Of a stretch of DNA of 64,000 nucleotides, positions 12,692 to 24,800 are shown in pieces. The DNA comes from Orthonyx spaldingii (lineage: Eukaryota > Chordata > Aves > Passeriformes > Orthonychidae). The position numbers and the translations under genes are program-made. The first letter of the stretch is position 1, and each line of letters starts with the position of its first letter. The notes beneath the pieces are model-generated. The model was not told the origin of the DNA. It was given only the letters and a program-made list of their open reading frames with translations, and made no database searches. The DNA is taken from positions 663,960-727,959 of the forward strand of contig VZTJ01001735.1 of the NCBI GenBank assembly GCA_013397795.1, read 5' to 3'.

Positions 12692-12847
12692 GGTCGCGTG
12701 TTAGTTTTGTTGGAGAGGGGTGCAGGCTCTCTGTTACTCGGCGAGAGAGCTGGCAGATGTCCCACGTGAGAGAACCTCTTTCTCCGGGGCCTGGAGGGCC
12801 AGAGCAAGCTCCGACTGAAAACAGCTCTTTGATCTCTCTCCCTCGAG
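12692..12847 (+). other. MDFIC exon with the ATG (acceptor to donor)
   Basis: A long pyrimidine tract ending in CTTCAG at 12686-12691, with a branch-like CATTAAC about 28 bases upstream (12657-12663), makes a strong 3' splice site. The first 65 bases would be 5'UTR or N-terminal extension, then the ATG at 12757. The exon closes at CGAG|GTAAGT (12844-12853). If unspliced leader RNA is used instead, in-frame stops at 12637-12639 block any extension from the island. Confidence 0.6.
12757..12847 (+). CDS. MDFIC: MDFIC coding exon 1 (residues 1-30 plus 1 base)
   Basis: It begins MSHVREPLSPGPGGPEQ, which lines up with the human start (MSGAGEALAPGPVGPQ) and fixes the ATG at 12757. The exon encodes a short, proline- and serine-rich, probably disordered N terminus. 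It ends CCT CGA G|GTAAGT, a consensus donor in phase 1; the split codon is Gly31. The frame is also open upstream to 12640 without an ATG. Confidence 0.9.
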
Positions 12848-15800
12848 GTAAGTTGCTTTAAAGTTTCTCTGTAATTGTTGCGCCTTGTATTTGAATGATA
12901 CGTTTGCTGATTTGATTTGTGGGTTTTAAACCCTCTTTTCTTTCCCCTCCCCTCTTTGGTCAATCTCTGTAGCACTTTCACTTCACCACTTTATTGTTTT
13001 AACCCGAAATTCTCCTGAAAAAAATGAAAAAAAAAATTAAAAAGAAAGGAAAAAAATGTGCTGCTCTCAGCACTGATTTTCAGTACTTGAAAAAACTGCA
13101 GTGATTCAGAGGCAGATGTTGCTCCTTAAAATCGCTTTTGTTTTTCTCAGCTTTGTGTTTAGAAATTCTTTCCTGTAAAGCTCTCCTTCCAGGTCTTGAA
13201 GTAAATTATGGAAGGTTGATCCAATAACAAGAGCGTTGTTCGGGTTGGAGGTCACTTTGATGTTTTTTTCTTAGATTACTCTATGGTGCCGCAGCTAAAA
13301 CCAGTTTCTGAGAATATAACTTGTTTCCTATCAGCTGTTCAAAAGGTTGTTTAAAAGTACATTCATCTTAAAGATAAATTCTTTAAGTTATATCTTATTT
13401 ACTTTTGAACAAAATACATTGATGCTCTGATCACTTTCATGTAGGGAAGTTTGACAAGGTATATTGCAGGTTATCCTCAAAATTGGGAAGTATGTTTGCC
13501 TGCCAAGTCCTGGTTTGTGAAGATGAGACTTTATTTGTTTATTCGTTTACAGCTACATTTTTCCAGAATTCTGACAGGAGTTTAAAAAGTCTCTGAAAAA
13601 CAGACAAATAATCTTGTTCAAGAACTGTAACTTTATTCATAACTGGTTAACTGGAGCAGAGCCTGGTAACACAGTTGTGCAACTGTGAAGTAAAGATGCA
13701 GTCTTGTTTTTGTAACTAGGAAAGTTATTAGCCATGTGTAATGAAAGTTGAAGACTTGTTTCAGAAACCAGAAAATATCCGCAGCTAAGTAAAAAATGTT
13801 TCGGCAGGGAAACATAGCAAGTTGGCTTATACTTATTGTTGGATGTTTTGGTTTGTTTTTTTTTTTGTCCTAGAGAATGACTCATAACTTCTAAACAATA
13901 AAAAATAATAGTAAAAAAGATTAAATGCAGAAGATCAAGCATGCGGAACTGAACTGCTAGAATCACATTTTTGCCAGAACCATCAGCACCTGTGATATGT
14001 GTTTATTTTCAGTCTGTTATTATCTGTCATGTGATCAACCGGTTGCACTGGTTAAATTCCGCATGTAGGCCATACATCAAAGTTACTGAAGTTGTAAGTC
14101 AGTGAACTAACTAGCATGGAAAGTGGTCTCATACTCACAGTGCCACTTCAAACTGAGTTTTCACTGTGAAGTGAAAATCCTATGTATGGTTGTAAATACA
14201 TGCTCTTTTTTTTTTGATGAAAAGTAAGGAAACAAGTACTGATCTGTCCCTCACAAGTGATGTGCAGAAAATCCGAATGGCACAATTAAACCTCACAGCT
14301 TTCTTAGGGATCAGTAAGGTACAAACAAGCATTATGATTATGGTTTGCTCACTGGCCACACCTGTCAAGGCACACGCTCAATTTTAAAGCTTATGTACAG
14401 TTCACATAAAGATAAAGCTGGTTTTTAACAGATGTCAGCATTCAAATCCATAGTTTTTATTCTAATGAACTTAGGTTTTAGGATAATAGGGATTTTTAAT
14501 GTGGATATTTGTTGCTTTTTTCTAGTCTGAGTCTGTTGGGGAAGTGGGGGTGGAAAGAGGAAGAGGTGAGTTCATAACATTTCCAGTCTGTATTCCAGCA
14601 TTTCTGTTGTCAGTGTTGCGGTGTGTAGTTACAGGGTAAGGTAATTCAGATATTCCAGGGCTGAAGAACCAAGATAGTATGTCTGGGACTTTCAACAGCC
14701 CCTATCCTTCTATTCTACCCCCAGGACATCCAAAATTACACTGACTTCTCTAGAATTTGGTGATAATTTTAAAAGCTTTGATTGCAATTCATATTATTGA
14801 CCTATAAATGACTTCATATATTTACAGTGAGATACTTGAAATCTAGGTTGACCTAGAATTAAAGATTCCTTAATCAGAAAAAGATGGCTTATCTTGTATG
14901 TATAATAAAGTATTAAGTGCATTCTAATGAGAAGGAATTTCTCATTTGTAACAGCATACTTTAATGTGCTTTGTGTATTTGTTTAACTGATATGGATACC
15001 TTATATTCTGGGAACAAACTTTTCCTCTTCTGTAGTTCTGTGAGGTAGGATCAAGAAATCCAGATATATAAAGTGTTGCTTTTGCTTGCTATCATATACA
15101 TTCAGATGCTGAAGATTAGTTGTATTTTTCCATGAAAGGAAAAGAAACTTCAATTTAATTTTGAATATTCAAAAATAGCTATCCCACAACATAATTAAAG
15201 ATCAGACAAACTTAATAAAGCTTAGGCAGTATACAGGGATATTCATCAGTTGTGGACATGGTGAAAACTGGGTTGAGATATAGTTTGGCCTACAGAGGTG
15301 GTATGCCCTGGCTTTCATGATTTAAAAGAATTTTTCTGTGTTACTTTAACCAATATGCTCACTCAACATCTTCCCTGTCACTGTTCTTCCTTGTTAGTTC
15401 ACTTTTTGAACAAATGAATATTAGTGAGAATGCTGGACGCCGCCCCTCCACAATTAGTGTGCTGTGAGAGAGAGCAAATGAGATCATAGCATCTTCTTTT
15501 GTGGCAAGGTCAAAATTCAACTTCAGTCTTTCAACCATTATCTGAGTCAGTGGGGTCTGCTGCTTTAAGCGATGCTGCAGGATGGAAGGTTTAACCTAAT
15601 TTCTGCAAACATGTTAATTCCTGCCACATCCTTCCAAAAGTGTAGCTCTACTTGTGCACCCTTGTTCAAGATCCTGGTGATGCCCTCTTTCTTCTCCCCT
15701 AGCTTGTGGACCTTAGAACCAAATTATGATTATATCTACTTGTATGATGTAGTCAGTGAATAGTCTCTGCTCAGACCACTTCAATTTGGTTGTGGTCAGG

Positions 15801-18800
15801 TATTTCTCAACTGGTAAGTACCAAAATAATGTCCGTGAGGAAGGAATGTGGCAATTTGTGACCATTGGACTCTCTGCTTTAAGAAAATGCTTCATGTGTT
15901 AGAGGTTATGGCATGATTATTGCCTGGACTATGGGTAGACTTTTTTTATTAAATCTTCTGCATTTGAATAAACCATGGAATACAAGAGAGAGGTTCAGTG
16001 GACGTGGAACTACATTTAGAGAATCAGGCCACATTTTAGAAGATGGAGGACTGTCATCTATAAATTATTTGGAATGCTTTTATCTTTGCTTTTTGGTAAC
16101 TAACTGTAACCTACAATAACAAAGGAATAATATTTAGCTTTCTCAATTAAGAAAGAAAATAAAAACAATAATTATAATAATTAACAACTTACTATGAAAT
16201 CGAGACTGATAATTTCACTGTAATAACTCTTTAGATTATGGAAATCCAGTAGAATTTTTTATTTTAATGGGTTGGGGAGGATGGAGAAATCTAGTAGAAA
16301 TATCAAGGGTCAGATTCTATAAGTGACTGTTCTCTCTGGTGCAAATCATCCCACCGTTGCTGGATGGAGACGTAATTCTGGTTTGGTGTCTCAAGAAACC
16401 GTATGCAGCAACTAATACTTCCATTCAGAAAATGTACAAAGTACTCCTCTTCAAGAATGTGATTCTAATCTCTTCATGTTTTCTGTTTTTAACTGTTTTC
16501 ATGATGAGGAGCAGTAAAGGAATCTGATGGCTAGATGAGATTGGGTGACAAAAGACTTAATGCAGGGAATGTTTGGACGTTCTTGAGGCAACAATGATTG
16601 CTATCACAGTAATTATTCCACTTTACTAGCAAAGCCTCAGTGTTATGAGTAATATATTTTTATTTTAATGTTTAACCAGTGTACTCAGATTGCTCAAACT
16701 TACCAAATATTTCCTCTATAATTGTGTTCCCTCTTGCTATCTGAAAAGAGTTGGGAGAATCTGTGTTAATTTGTTTCATTGCTTGTGCCAGTACTGAGGC
16801 ATTTATTTAATATTACTGACTAAAATATCTAGAACTTTGGTAAGGAGACATCTGACTCTAGTCTTTCAGGAAAGTATATGTCTGCTTTCAGTTTCACGTG
16901 CATACTATTCCAGTGAAGTGATTCATGCCCACATGGGTGTGATAGACTTGTATTTCATAGAGTTGACTGTAAACGTCTTGTATCAAGTTTGAAATATTTT
17001 TGTTCCATTTTATATCACAGTAATTCTTCTTAAATTCAGCTCCAGGCTCCCAGAAGCCAGATATCTCCTTGCTTTAAACACTTTTTTTTTTCCCCCTAGT
17101 AAGTAGCATCCAGCAATGAGTGTGTTATGCTACTGTTTTTATTTGGATCAGCCATGCAGTTTTGAAGTAAATCTGTTCACCTCTATTTTGATTTGCATTG
17201 TAGAGTGATCCTAGGGAGCAACCTGGATGAGATTCTTTTTGCTCAAAATAATCTGAAAGCTGCAGGAATGTGCCTAATAGACTCCAGCCACTAGTAAACC
17301 TTCAGTCTTTGAGATTAAATCTGAGAACTAGTTCAAAGTAGAAAGCCCCTGGAACATGTATAATATGGAATATCCTTAAAGTTAACTCTTTCACTGTACA
17401 GGCCCAGTTTTATTGGCCCATGCTGTTGCTAATGCAGCCACAGCTGCCAAGTATTGCTTAGTGCTTCTATGAAACTGGTTTTGTATACATGTGAAACTTC
17501 TTTGGATGAATGACATACATTCTTACCTGACTGCATAATTAGTGTGATTGTTTGTGAAAAGTTTTCACTTAGGTATTTGACGTTTTTAGCACTTAAATTA
17601 ATGCAGAATACCCATTTCCACATTGCTATTAATTTTTAATTTATCAAGACTCAAATTTGTTTAGGGCTGTCAGACTTCTAGTACATTCATAGTTATTCCA
17701 TAGCTTGCACCTGGAAAATTTTTTGTAAGAGTTTTCCAAAAAATTGCTCAGTTAAATTGCTCCAATTTTGAGAGACTAATTTTTTTTGTGGCACTTCTGA
17801 AGCCATTGAAAGTTGCAGTAAGACATTTAAGTGAAAACCACTGAAATTAAATGAATCCAAATAATTTTTTTCTTAGTTTTAAAACAATCAAACATCTAAT
17901 TGGAGGTGCCCAACTCCCTAATTTGTGGATTATCAGTATTAATTAGATGTCCTTAATGAAATGAGATTGTTTCAGGCAAATGCTGGAATAGGCATTCTGT
18001 TATACAAACTGTTGAACTTATTTTTTATATAAAATGCCTAAAAGTTTTAGGCATTTCATGAAGTAGATGGTAGGCATTACTGTTAATGATTACATTGTGA
18101 AATGTGGTATTATCAGGGTTTCTTTGCGTTATTGTTGTGAACAGTGGAATTTTGAGTAGGAAGGAGCATCCTTAGTGGTTCCTTGCCAGCAAGGTTATTA
18201 GTGAACAAAGGAAGTGTTAGAAATGCAGTGTTTGCCACATGCTCTTCAATCCCTCCCTACAATTGTAGGCTTGAGTCAGAGAAACTGATTGTTACCTTTC
18301 CTTTTGGAAACATTCTTTGACTTTCTTATTCCTCATAGATCTGCTTTTGTGTTTGCGTTTGTGTTTTGCGGCAAGTTTTTTTCTTTTGTAATTTCCCTTT
18401 GAAGGACAAAATTTCATTTGAAATTATTTGAACTTTGCATATGTATTTTTAAATCTGCATCTGCTTGGTTTAGGATAAACTCAGGGCTTCTGAGGATTCA
18501 TCCCAACAACTGGGTCAGCTTTAGGTGCCTGAGTAAGTTTGCCCCGTGCTTCCAAATCTTTCCTCTGCCCCTAAGCTGTAAAACTGTTGGACTGTTAGTG
18601 ACTGCATTTTTGGAGATCACGGTGCCAGTCCGTTTTGCTTATTTCTCTCTCCTTGATGAGAATGATGCACTCAGGTTTCCAGAAAGCTTTCCCAGCAGTT
18701 GTTTTTTCTTTACTTGCTGTTTGGAGCAGTCTGCCACATTGCTGGTGAACAGAAAATGAATGTGTCATGGCAGCAAAGCCTTCGGTTGTTGCAGCAGAAT

Positions 18801-21800
18801 TCATTAAATTCATTTTATATACAAACTCATAAATTTTATAGACAAACTCTAAACCTGTTTCTCAAGTCCAGTTTGTCATTTTGCTAGTCATGCACTCTTA
18901 TGATTCACACTCTTGGAAGCGATGGCTGAGTCAGTATATAGGGTTATGTGTCATCTGATGAACAGAAATCATCTACCAATCACACTCGGAGGACATGAAA
19001 TCCACTTAATGCCAGCACTTTTTTCCATTTTTGTTTTGTGTATGTTACACACTTCATGATACGTGATACCACATGTATGAACACACAGAGAACCATTTCT
19101 GAATAAGAAGATGTGGTGGGGCTCTTGGGGGCAGCTGGAGTATGAATGTTCAAATGGATGAGCACTTGGAGAAGAAAAGTTGGTTATTTATCAAAGACTT
19201 GAGCTCTTTGAGGTGTGTCTTGCAAATACACATCTATTACCGATCTTTTTTCTATCAGTTTTGTATATTAATTTCACCTCCACTTAATATGGTCTACATT
19301 GTAGAGAAAGATGCACAAATGTAGCCTTGAAAAGAGAGATAATTCACTGGGATAGTCTAAGAATTTTTCAGGAATTAGTTTGATGTATGTTCCAACAACT
19401 TCCCAAAAGCATAGAAGGCAGAATTGGAAGGAATCGGGGGTGATTGCCCTGTATGCCCTTTTTTCCTAATATACATAGGTCTTTCTTGACAGCTCTGACT
19501 ATTTGCTAAGTTTCCTTTTTGATAGGGCTGTTGTAATAGTAGCTTTTTTGCTAATCCAGACTGCTGACATGATTCAGTTGGTGGAGTCTTGAAGAATATA
19601 TTTGTCATGTTGCAAAAAAGTGTGTGTAACCAGAGGCATATTCTCCCAACTAAAACCAAAGTTAACAATCAATATTTACAATAGTTTCAAAGGTGAAAAC
19701 AAGTTTTTATTCTGTGGAATATATGTATGACTGTGTAGTTTAAAAATAAATATAACAAGATTATGGTAAAATGAATGTATGTACTATAAAAATGATTTTT
19801 ATCTATTTAAGTAATTTCATAGAGAAAAAGCAGTAATTCACTTTAATGAAGCAGTAATTTTGAGATGTGATTAAAATTTTAATTTTATTTCACTAAGTGG
19901 CTTACCAGTTCTCTGTATCGATATGATTTGGCTGTTAACCATCTTAATTCTGTACTTTGTGAGCATGTCATATTTCTGACTTATTTAAATCTTAAACTTG
20001 CATTAATCTCTGGACAAGCAGAGTTTCTACCTATGCTTACCTTCAAGATAAATCACAGGGTGTTCTGTGTGGGTGTCACTCCCTGGGGCTTTTGAGTAGA
20101 AGCACTTCAGCCCTGGCACCACTTTTAGTTTAGGGGAAGTACAGAGCCACACAAGTTGCTGGTTTGGGGCTGAACTGTGGTAGGTAAGAAATCTGTGTTG
20201 CTTTTGTGACATGACCTAGAGTAACTTACTGTGGTTTTGAAGAGAGATTGGATTTATACTTTAGCACTGCCAGACTCAGAACATAATGAGTCTTTTCTTT
20301 CCATTATTTGAACTGTTAAGAAGAGCATCTCTTTTTCTTCTTGGCTGTCAGTATTGGAGGTTAGCCACATGAGAGTGGAAGGGTGTGCTAAAGGAAGCAG
20401 AAGCTAAAACACTAAGGAAGTCTTATAGAAAGAATTCATAAGGGTAAGCTTGATTGAAACAGTAAAGTGTTACAAATTTACTTGAAGGTGCAGTAGAAAA
20501 AAGTCATACTTGTCTGTGGCCAGATACAGTCATTAGTATTTCCATCAGAGTAAGGTCTTTGTGTTGATTCTTCATAAACTACTGTTGTGACTATTCTTAG
20601 GCACTTATTTTAAAAGTAATGGCATCAACAAAAGACAGGAATGTTCTTGAGGCTGTCTTCATGTGTGACTGGTTGTAACTGGTATGTTATAGTGGCACCT
20701 CTAATATTAAAAAAAGAGAAAATATGATCCTGTTATCAACTGTTTGTTATAAGGCAATAATAAATTCGTTAGTATGAAAACTGAGACATGGTACATATTC
20801 AAGAAAAAAGAACTGAATCAAGACACCAGTGTGTGTCTGTTTTCGGTGGTCTGATGCATCAGAAGTGATATATGAAAAAAAGCTCAAATAAAGAGATCAT
20901 AAGGTCAACTATTTCTAAAGCCGCATTGTACAAAGTCTGGCTGTGATGGGGTTAATTTTCTTCATAGCAACCCCTCTGGTGCTGTGTTTGGGATCAGTGA
21001 CTCAAACAAGGCTGATATCACACCAGTGGGTTGGCTATTGCTGAGCAGCACTGGCTGCCCGGTCAAGGTTTGACATGGGTCAAGGTTTTCTCTTTTCTCA
21101 CTTTTCCCCCCAGCGACTAGACTGTGGGTAGGCATGGGGCTGGGAGGGGACACAATCCAGGCAGCTGGCTCAGGTTGACAAGAGGGCTGTTCCATGCCAT
21201 AGAATGTTATACTCAGCAATAAAAACTGAGGGGAGGAGGTTTTAGGGGAGGTAGCCATTACATAGAGACTAGCTTGGGTATCAGTCTACTTGTGGGAGAT
21301 GATGAGTGATTGCCTTTGCATCTCCTGTTTCACTTTTTCTTCTTCTTTTCTTCACTTATTAAACTGTATCTTGACCCATGAGTTTCCACCCTTGGGTCTT
21401 CCTGTTCTATCCCCTTGTGCTGCTGGCGGCTGTGGAAGGAAGGAGAGGCTGTGTGGTCCTTAGCTGCTGCGCAGGGTGAGCTTACCACAGCATAGAGCAG
21501 CATCTATCAGGATGTTCAGTTCTGGAGTGCAAAGTGAGATACCAAACACATTTAATGGTGTAGGTTTCTGTCACACCCGTTTACAGGGAAGTCTTCATGT
21601 GAATTCAGTAGATCAGAGCAGAGATAATTAATGTTAATTGTTTTGAACTTTCTATCAAAATTGTTTGGTGTTCAATTGCAACATTATTTGTTTAAACTTT
21701 TTAATAGTGCTGCTTCTTTCTTGTTAACTGCCACTATTGTTTACATGGTCTGAACTGGCTATTTACCATGCCCAGCTAGAATAATAAAAGTGCACATGAA

Positions 21801-24800
21801 AAATACACATGCAGCCTAGACAGTGAGGAAAAAAAAGAAAAAAATACTGAACTGAAAACAAGCAGAGGGATGAAAAATAAATTCATATGAATAATGATGA
21901 CTGATTATTTTCTGCATTCCTTCAGATTTCTTAGATAAAAATATAATCTAGAACACTGAGGGCCCCATAATATTAACATTATTGTTTCCTTATAGCTGTT
22001 CATTGTTTACTACATGAAATAATAGGGTTCTGCAAAGTCATATCCTATGCAAGAGAATTGTATACAGCAGCTCTGCAGGTCTGCACTAGCACTGCCTGGT
22101 ACATATTGTAATTTTGGTGTCATTGCTGTAGTAAAGTAATTTAAGAGCAAAATTTTCTAAAATAGCTCATTTAAGCTTTGTGTTTGTGAAAAGCAGAGTG
22201 CTTTTACACTAGCTCTGTCAGGACACTACTTATTTTTATTCAGTCTATTCCAGAACACTTTTCAAACACTTTTGAAACACATTTGCACCAAATACTTAAC
22301 TGCACAGGCTAAATCATCATATTCCAATACAGTCAATTTGTATTTGATAGATACCAGGCAGAAATAATTTCTATCTAATGTCTGTCAAAGGGGTTGAAAA
22401 ACTCTGTGTCTTGGTTTGGTTGTTGTTGTTGTTGGTTTTTTGGTTTGGTGGGTTTGTTTTTTGTTTTTTTGGGGTTTTTTTTTGGAGGGGGGTTGTCGTT
22501 GGGGTCTTTTTGTTTGTTTCTGTGTTTTTAATGTTAATAGGATGAGTATCTAAGTAAGATTAGGTCATCAGGGCAAGGGGCAAAACTCATTAAAGTCAAA
22601 CAATATCTCCCCATTCATTTCAATAACTACACCAATCCCAGTGAAACTGTTCCTCTTAGGATGGGCTTGAGGAAATACTGACAAGTTGTTAGTGGGAGGG
22701 AGGACTGAGAACGAAGTACCATGGAGCTGGGTCAGACGTTTCAGGGGTGGAAATTGATAGAAGGGGAGCAGCAGTGCTTGAAGGCATATGCTACTATACA
22801 CACAAGATGGCATATATTATTTTGAGTGATGTTCAGTGCCTCAGTTTAATAGGGTGCATAACAAAGGCAGAAAGTTTGGATTTAAAATCCAAGTGCTATG
22901 GGTTACATGAAGAAACTAACCTTTACTATGTCACACTAGCAATAAGTAATTTTTCTGTGTCTCAGGACTGGAATAATTGCTTTACTAGAGGATACAGTAT
23001 CATTCATCGTAATACGGAATTTATAAACATGTTCTTGTTTGAAACAAATAGAGCTAACAGACTTTTCAGCAGTTGCTCATTTAGATTTACTGTAAATATT
23101 AAATATTGTAGCTATACCGAAAAAAATACACGAGACTGAAAATATTTAGTGTTTTACAGATCCCATGAGTAAGTAATATAAACTGATAATCTGTTGCTGG
23201 GAATAATGAACAAAGTAAATCCAGATTGGAAAATGTTTCCTTGAATGCCAGTAGGAAAAATCTGTAGCAATCAAGAACAGAAAGATCTGTGTATGTGTAT
23301 TTGATTATTAAAACATTAATGACATGAAGATGAAAACTGTCACCTTGGTTTGAGGAAGTTCTGGTCTGCGTGTGATAACTGCCAAAATCATCAAAACAAC
23401 ATCTGTTATATTGTGAAATAAGCTGAAGAATCCCTCAAATAACCTTACTATGGAATTTTCCTGGCATGTTTGTATACTTGGAGAAGAAATATTTTTTCTT
23501 ATCATTATTGACTAAATGTTGACTTTTAATCAGCAATGGCTTTTAAAAACCAATTTTTTCCAATGAAAAATAGGTAATTGTGTTACAATAATTTTTCTGA
23601 ATTTTTGTACTAGTCACTTTTGAAGTTTCAGCTGTATTTGTCTTTGATTATGTGTTTGATTATGAATAATAGAGAACAGGATTTTGTGAAATTACTATAG
23701 CTTTTTTATGCTAGAGCCACATGTGTGTGGGTAAAAAATAATGGTTTTTTTGTGTGACAAAGCTATTCAAATTTTTATATGAAAATTTGGAAATATATGA
23801 AAATAAATAAAAAAACAAACCCCCCAACTATTATTTTTTACAGAAGTTGCTGAGTATTATTTTGCACAATTGGATACAATATGACTAAAAACCTTTCTTA
23901 AAGAGAAATTATATTGATCTAGCCAGAAAACAAATGGAAAATCAACTTTATTGGAAGTTAATTTCTAAGGAAACAAAAGGAGATTAAGTTAAGCTAAGAC
24001 AAGTTATATTTTATGCTGTCTTACTTTTAATTCTCAAAAACTGGTTTTGCTCACATAGAGAAAAAATACTGTAGAAACGAATATCTTGAATTTTCTTTTG
24101 ACTTAGGAAAAACTGACCAAGAGACTACTGTGGCAGGAGATAAAGACATAAACCAGCCTTCCAGTAATCAGAGTATACAAGCAGAGATACAAGAGCAGTC
24201 CATCTGGGGAAATCGCACCGATGGTGACCTCATCAGAAGTAAGTATTTCCAGAACAAATTGCTGCCGCTGAGGTTTGCTTTCACAGTGGAACGGGATACT
24301 GCCTGTTGACTCTGTTAAATGTGTGTCAAATGCAATTGTGTTGGAACTGTAATGCACATCTACTGAATTTATTTCCCAGATTGACTCCTGTCAGCATGCA
24401 TAAGCAATGAGTATAAAGAAAGGTGTGATTAGAGTGGTGCAGCGTGGTACAGACCTGTGTAGCATCTATGCTTTTAAAGCCTTAGTGTTACATTCTTCTC
24501 TTATCATTAACAGTACTAAAGTTAGAACTGCACGTGTGCAGCTGTGCTAGGTGTCATCACCCTCAGTTTCCTAGGTTGTACATATATATAAGTGGCAGAG
24601 TAAACTATGCTGAAAGCAGTTGCTTCCAGATGCACTGAGTACTGGTCTGGTGTAAGTTTTTTAAGGGTTTTGAATCCTAAAGTAGTTACTCGTTTCAAAA
24701 CTAGAAGAATGCTGTAAGATAAGGTTTTAGACCTATGCTGTGGAACTGTGGAGTTTTTAAATTAGATTTTATAGGTCCTCATTCCTAGCATATGTCCTGT

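Larger units (their letters stand above)
12848..24106 (+). other. MDFIC intron 1
   Basis: A GTAAGT start and a TTTTCTTTTGACTTAG end bound 11.3 kb of AT-rich DNA. It holds a solo-LTR-like retroviral remnant (20942-21489), a G/T-rich tract (about 22405-22525) and T-run low-complexity patches. I see no convincing exon; the longest open frame (22747-23139, 130 codons) has no recognisable family and no splice support. Confidence 0.85.

Noticed and set aside
12676..12756. Upstream in-frame start for MDFIC at 12676
   Set aside because: The codon there is TTG inside the polypyrimidine tract of a probable splice acceptor; the human match begins at the ATG at 12757.
22747..23139. Plus-strand open frame of 130 codons in intron 1
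   Set aside because: No recognisable family, no splice sites or promoter, and amino-acid usage like translated AT-rich intron.
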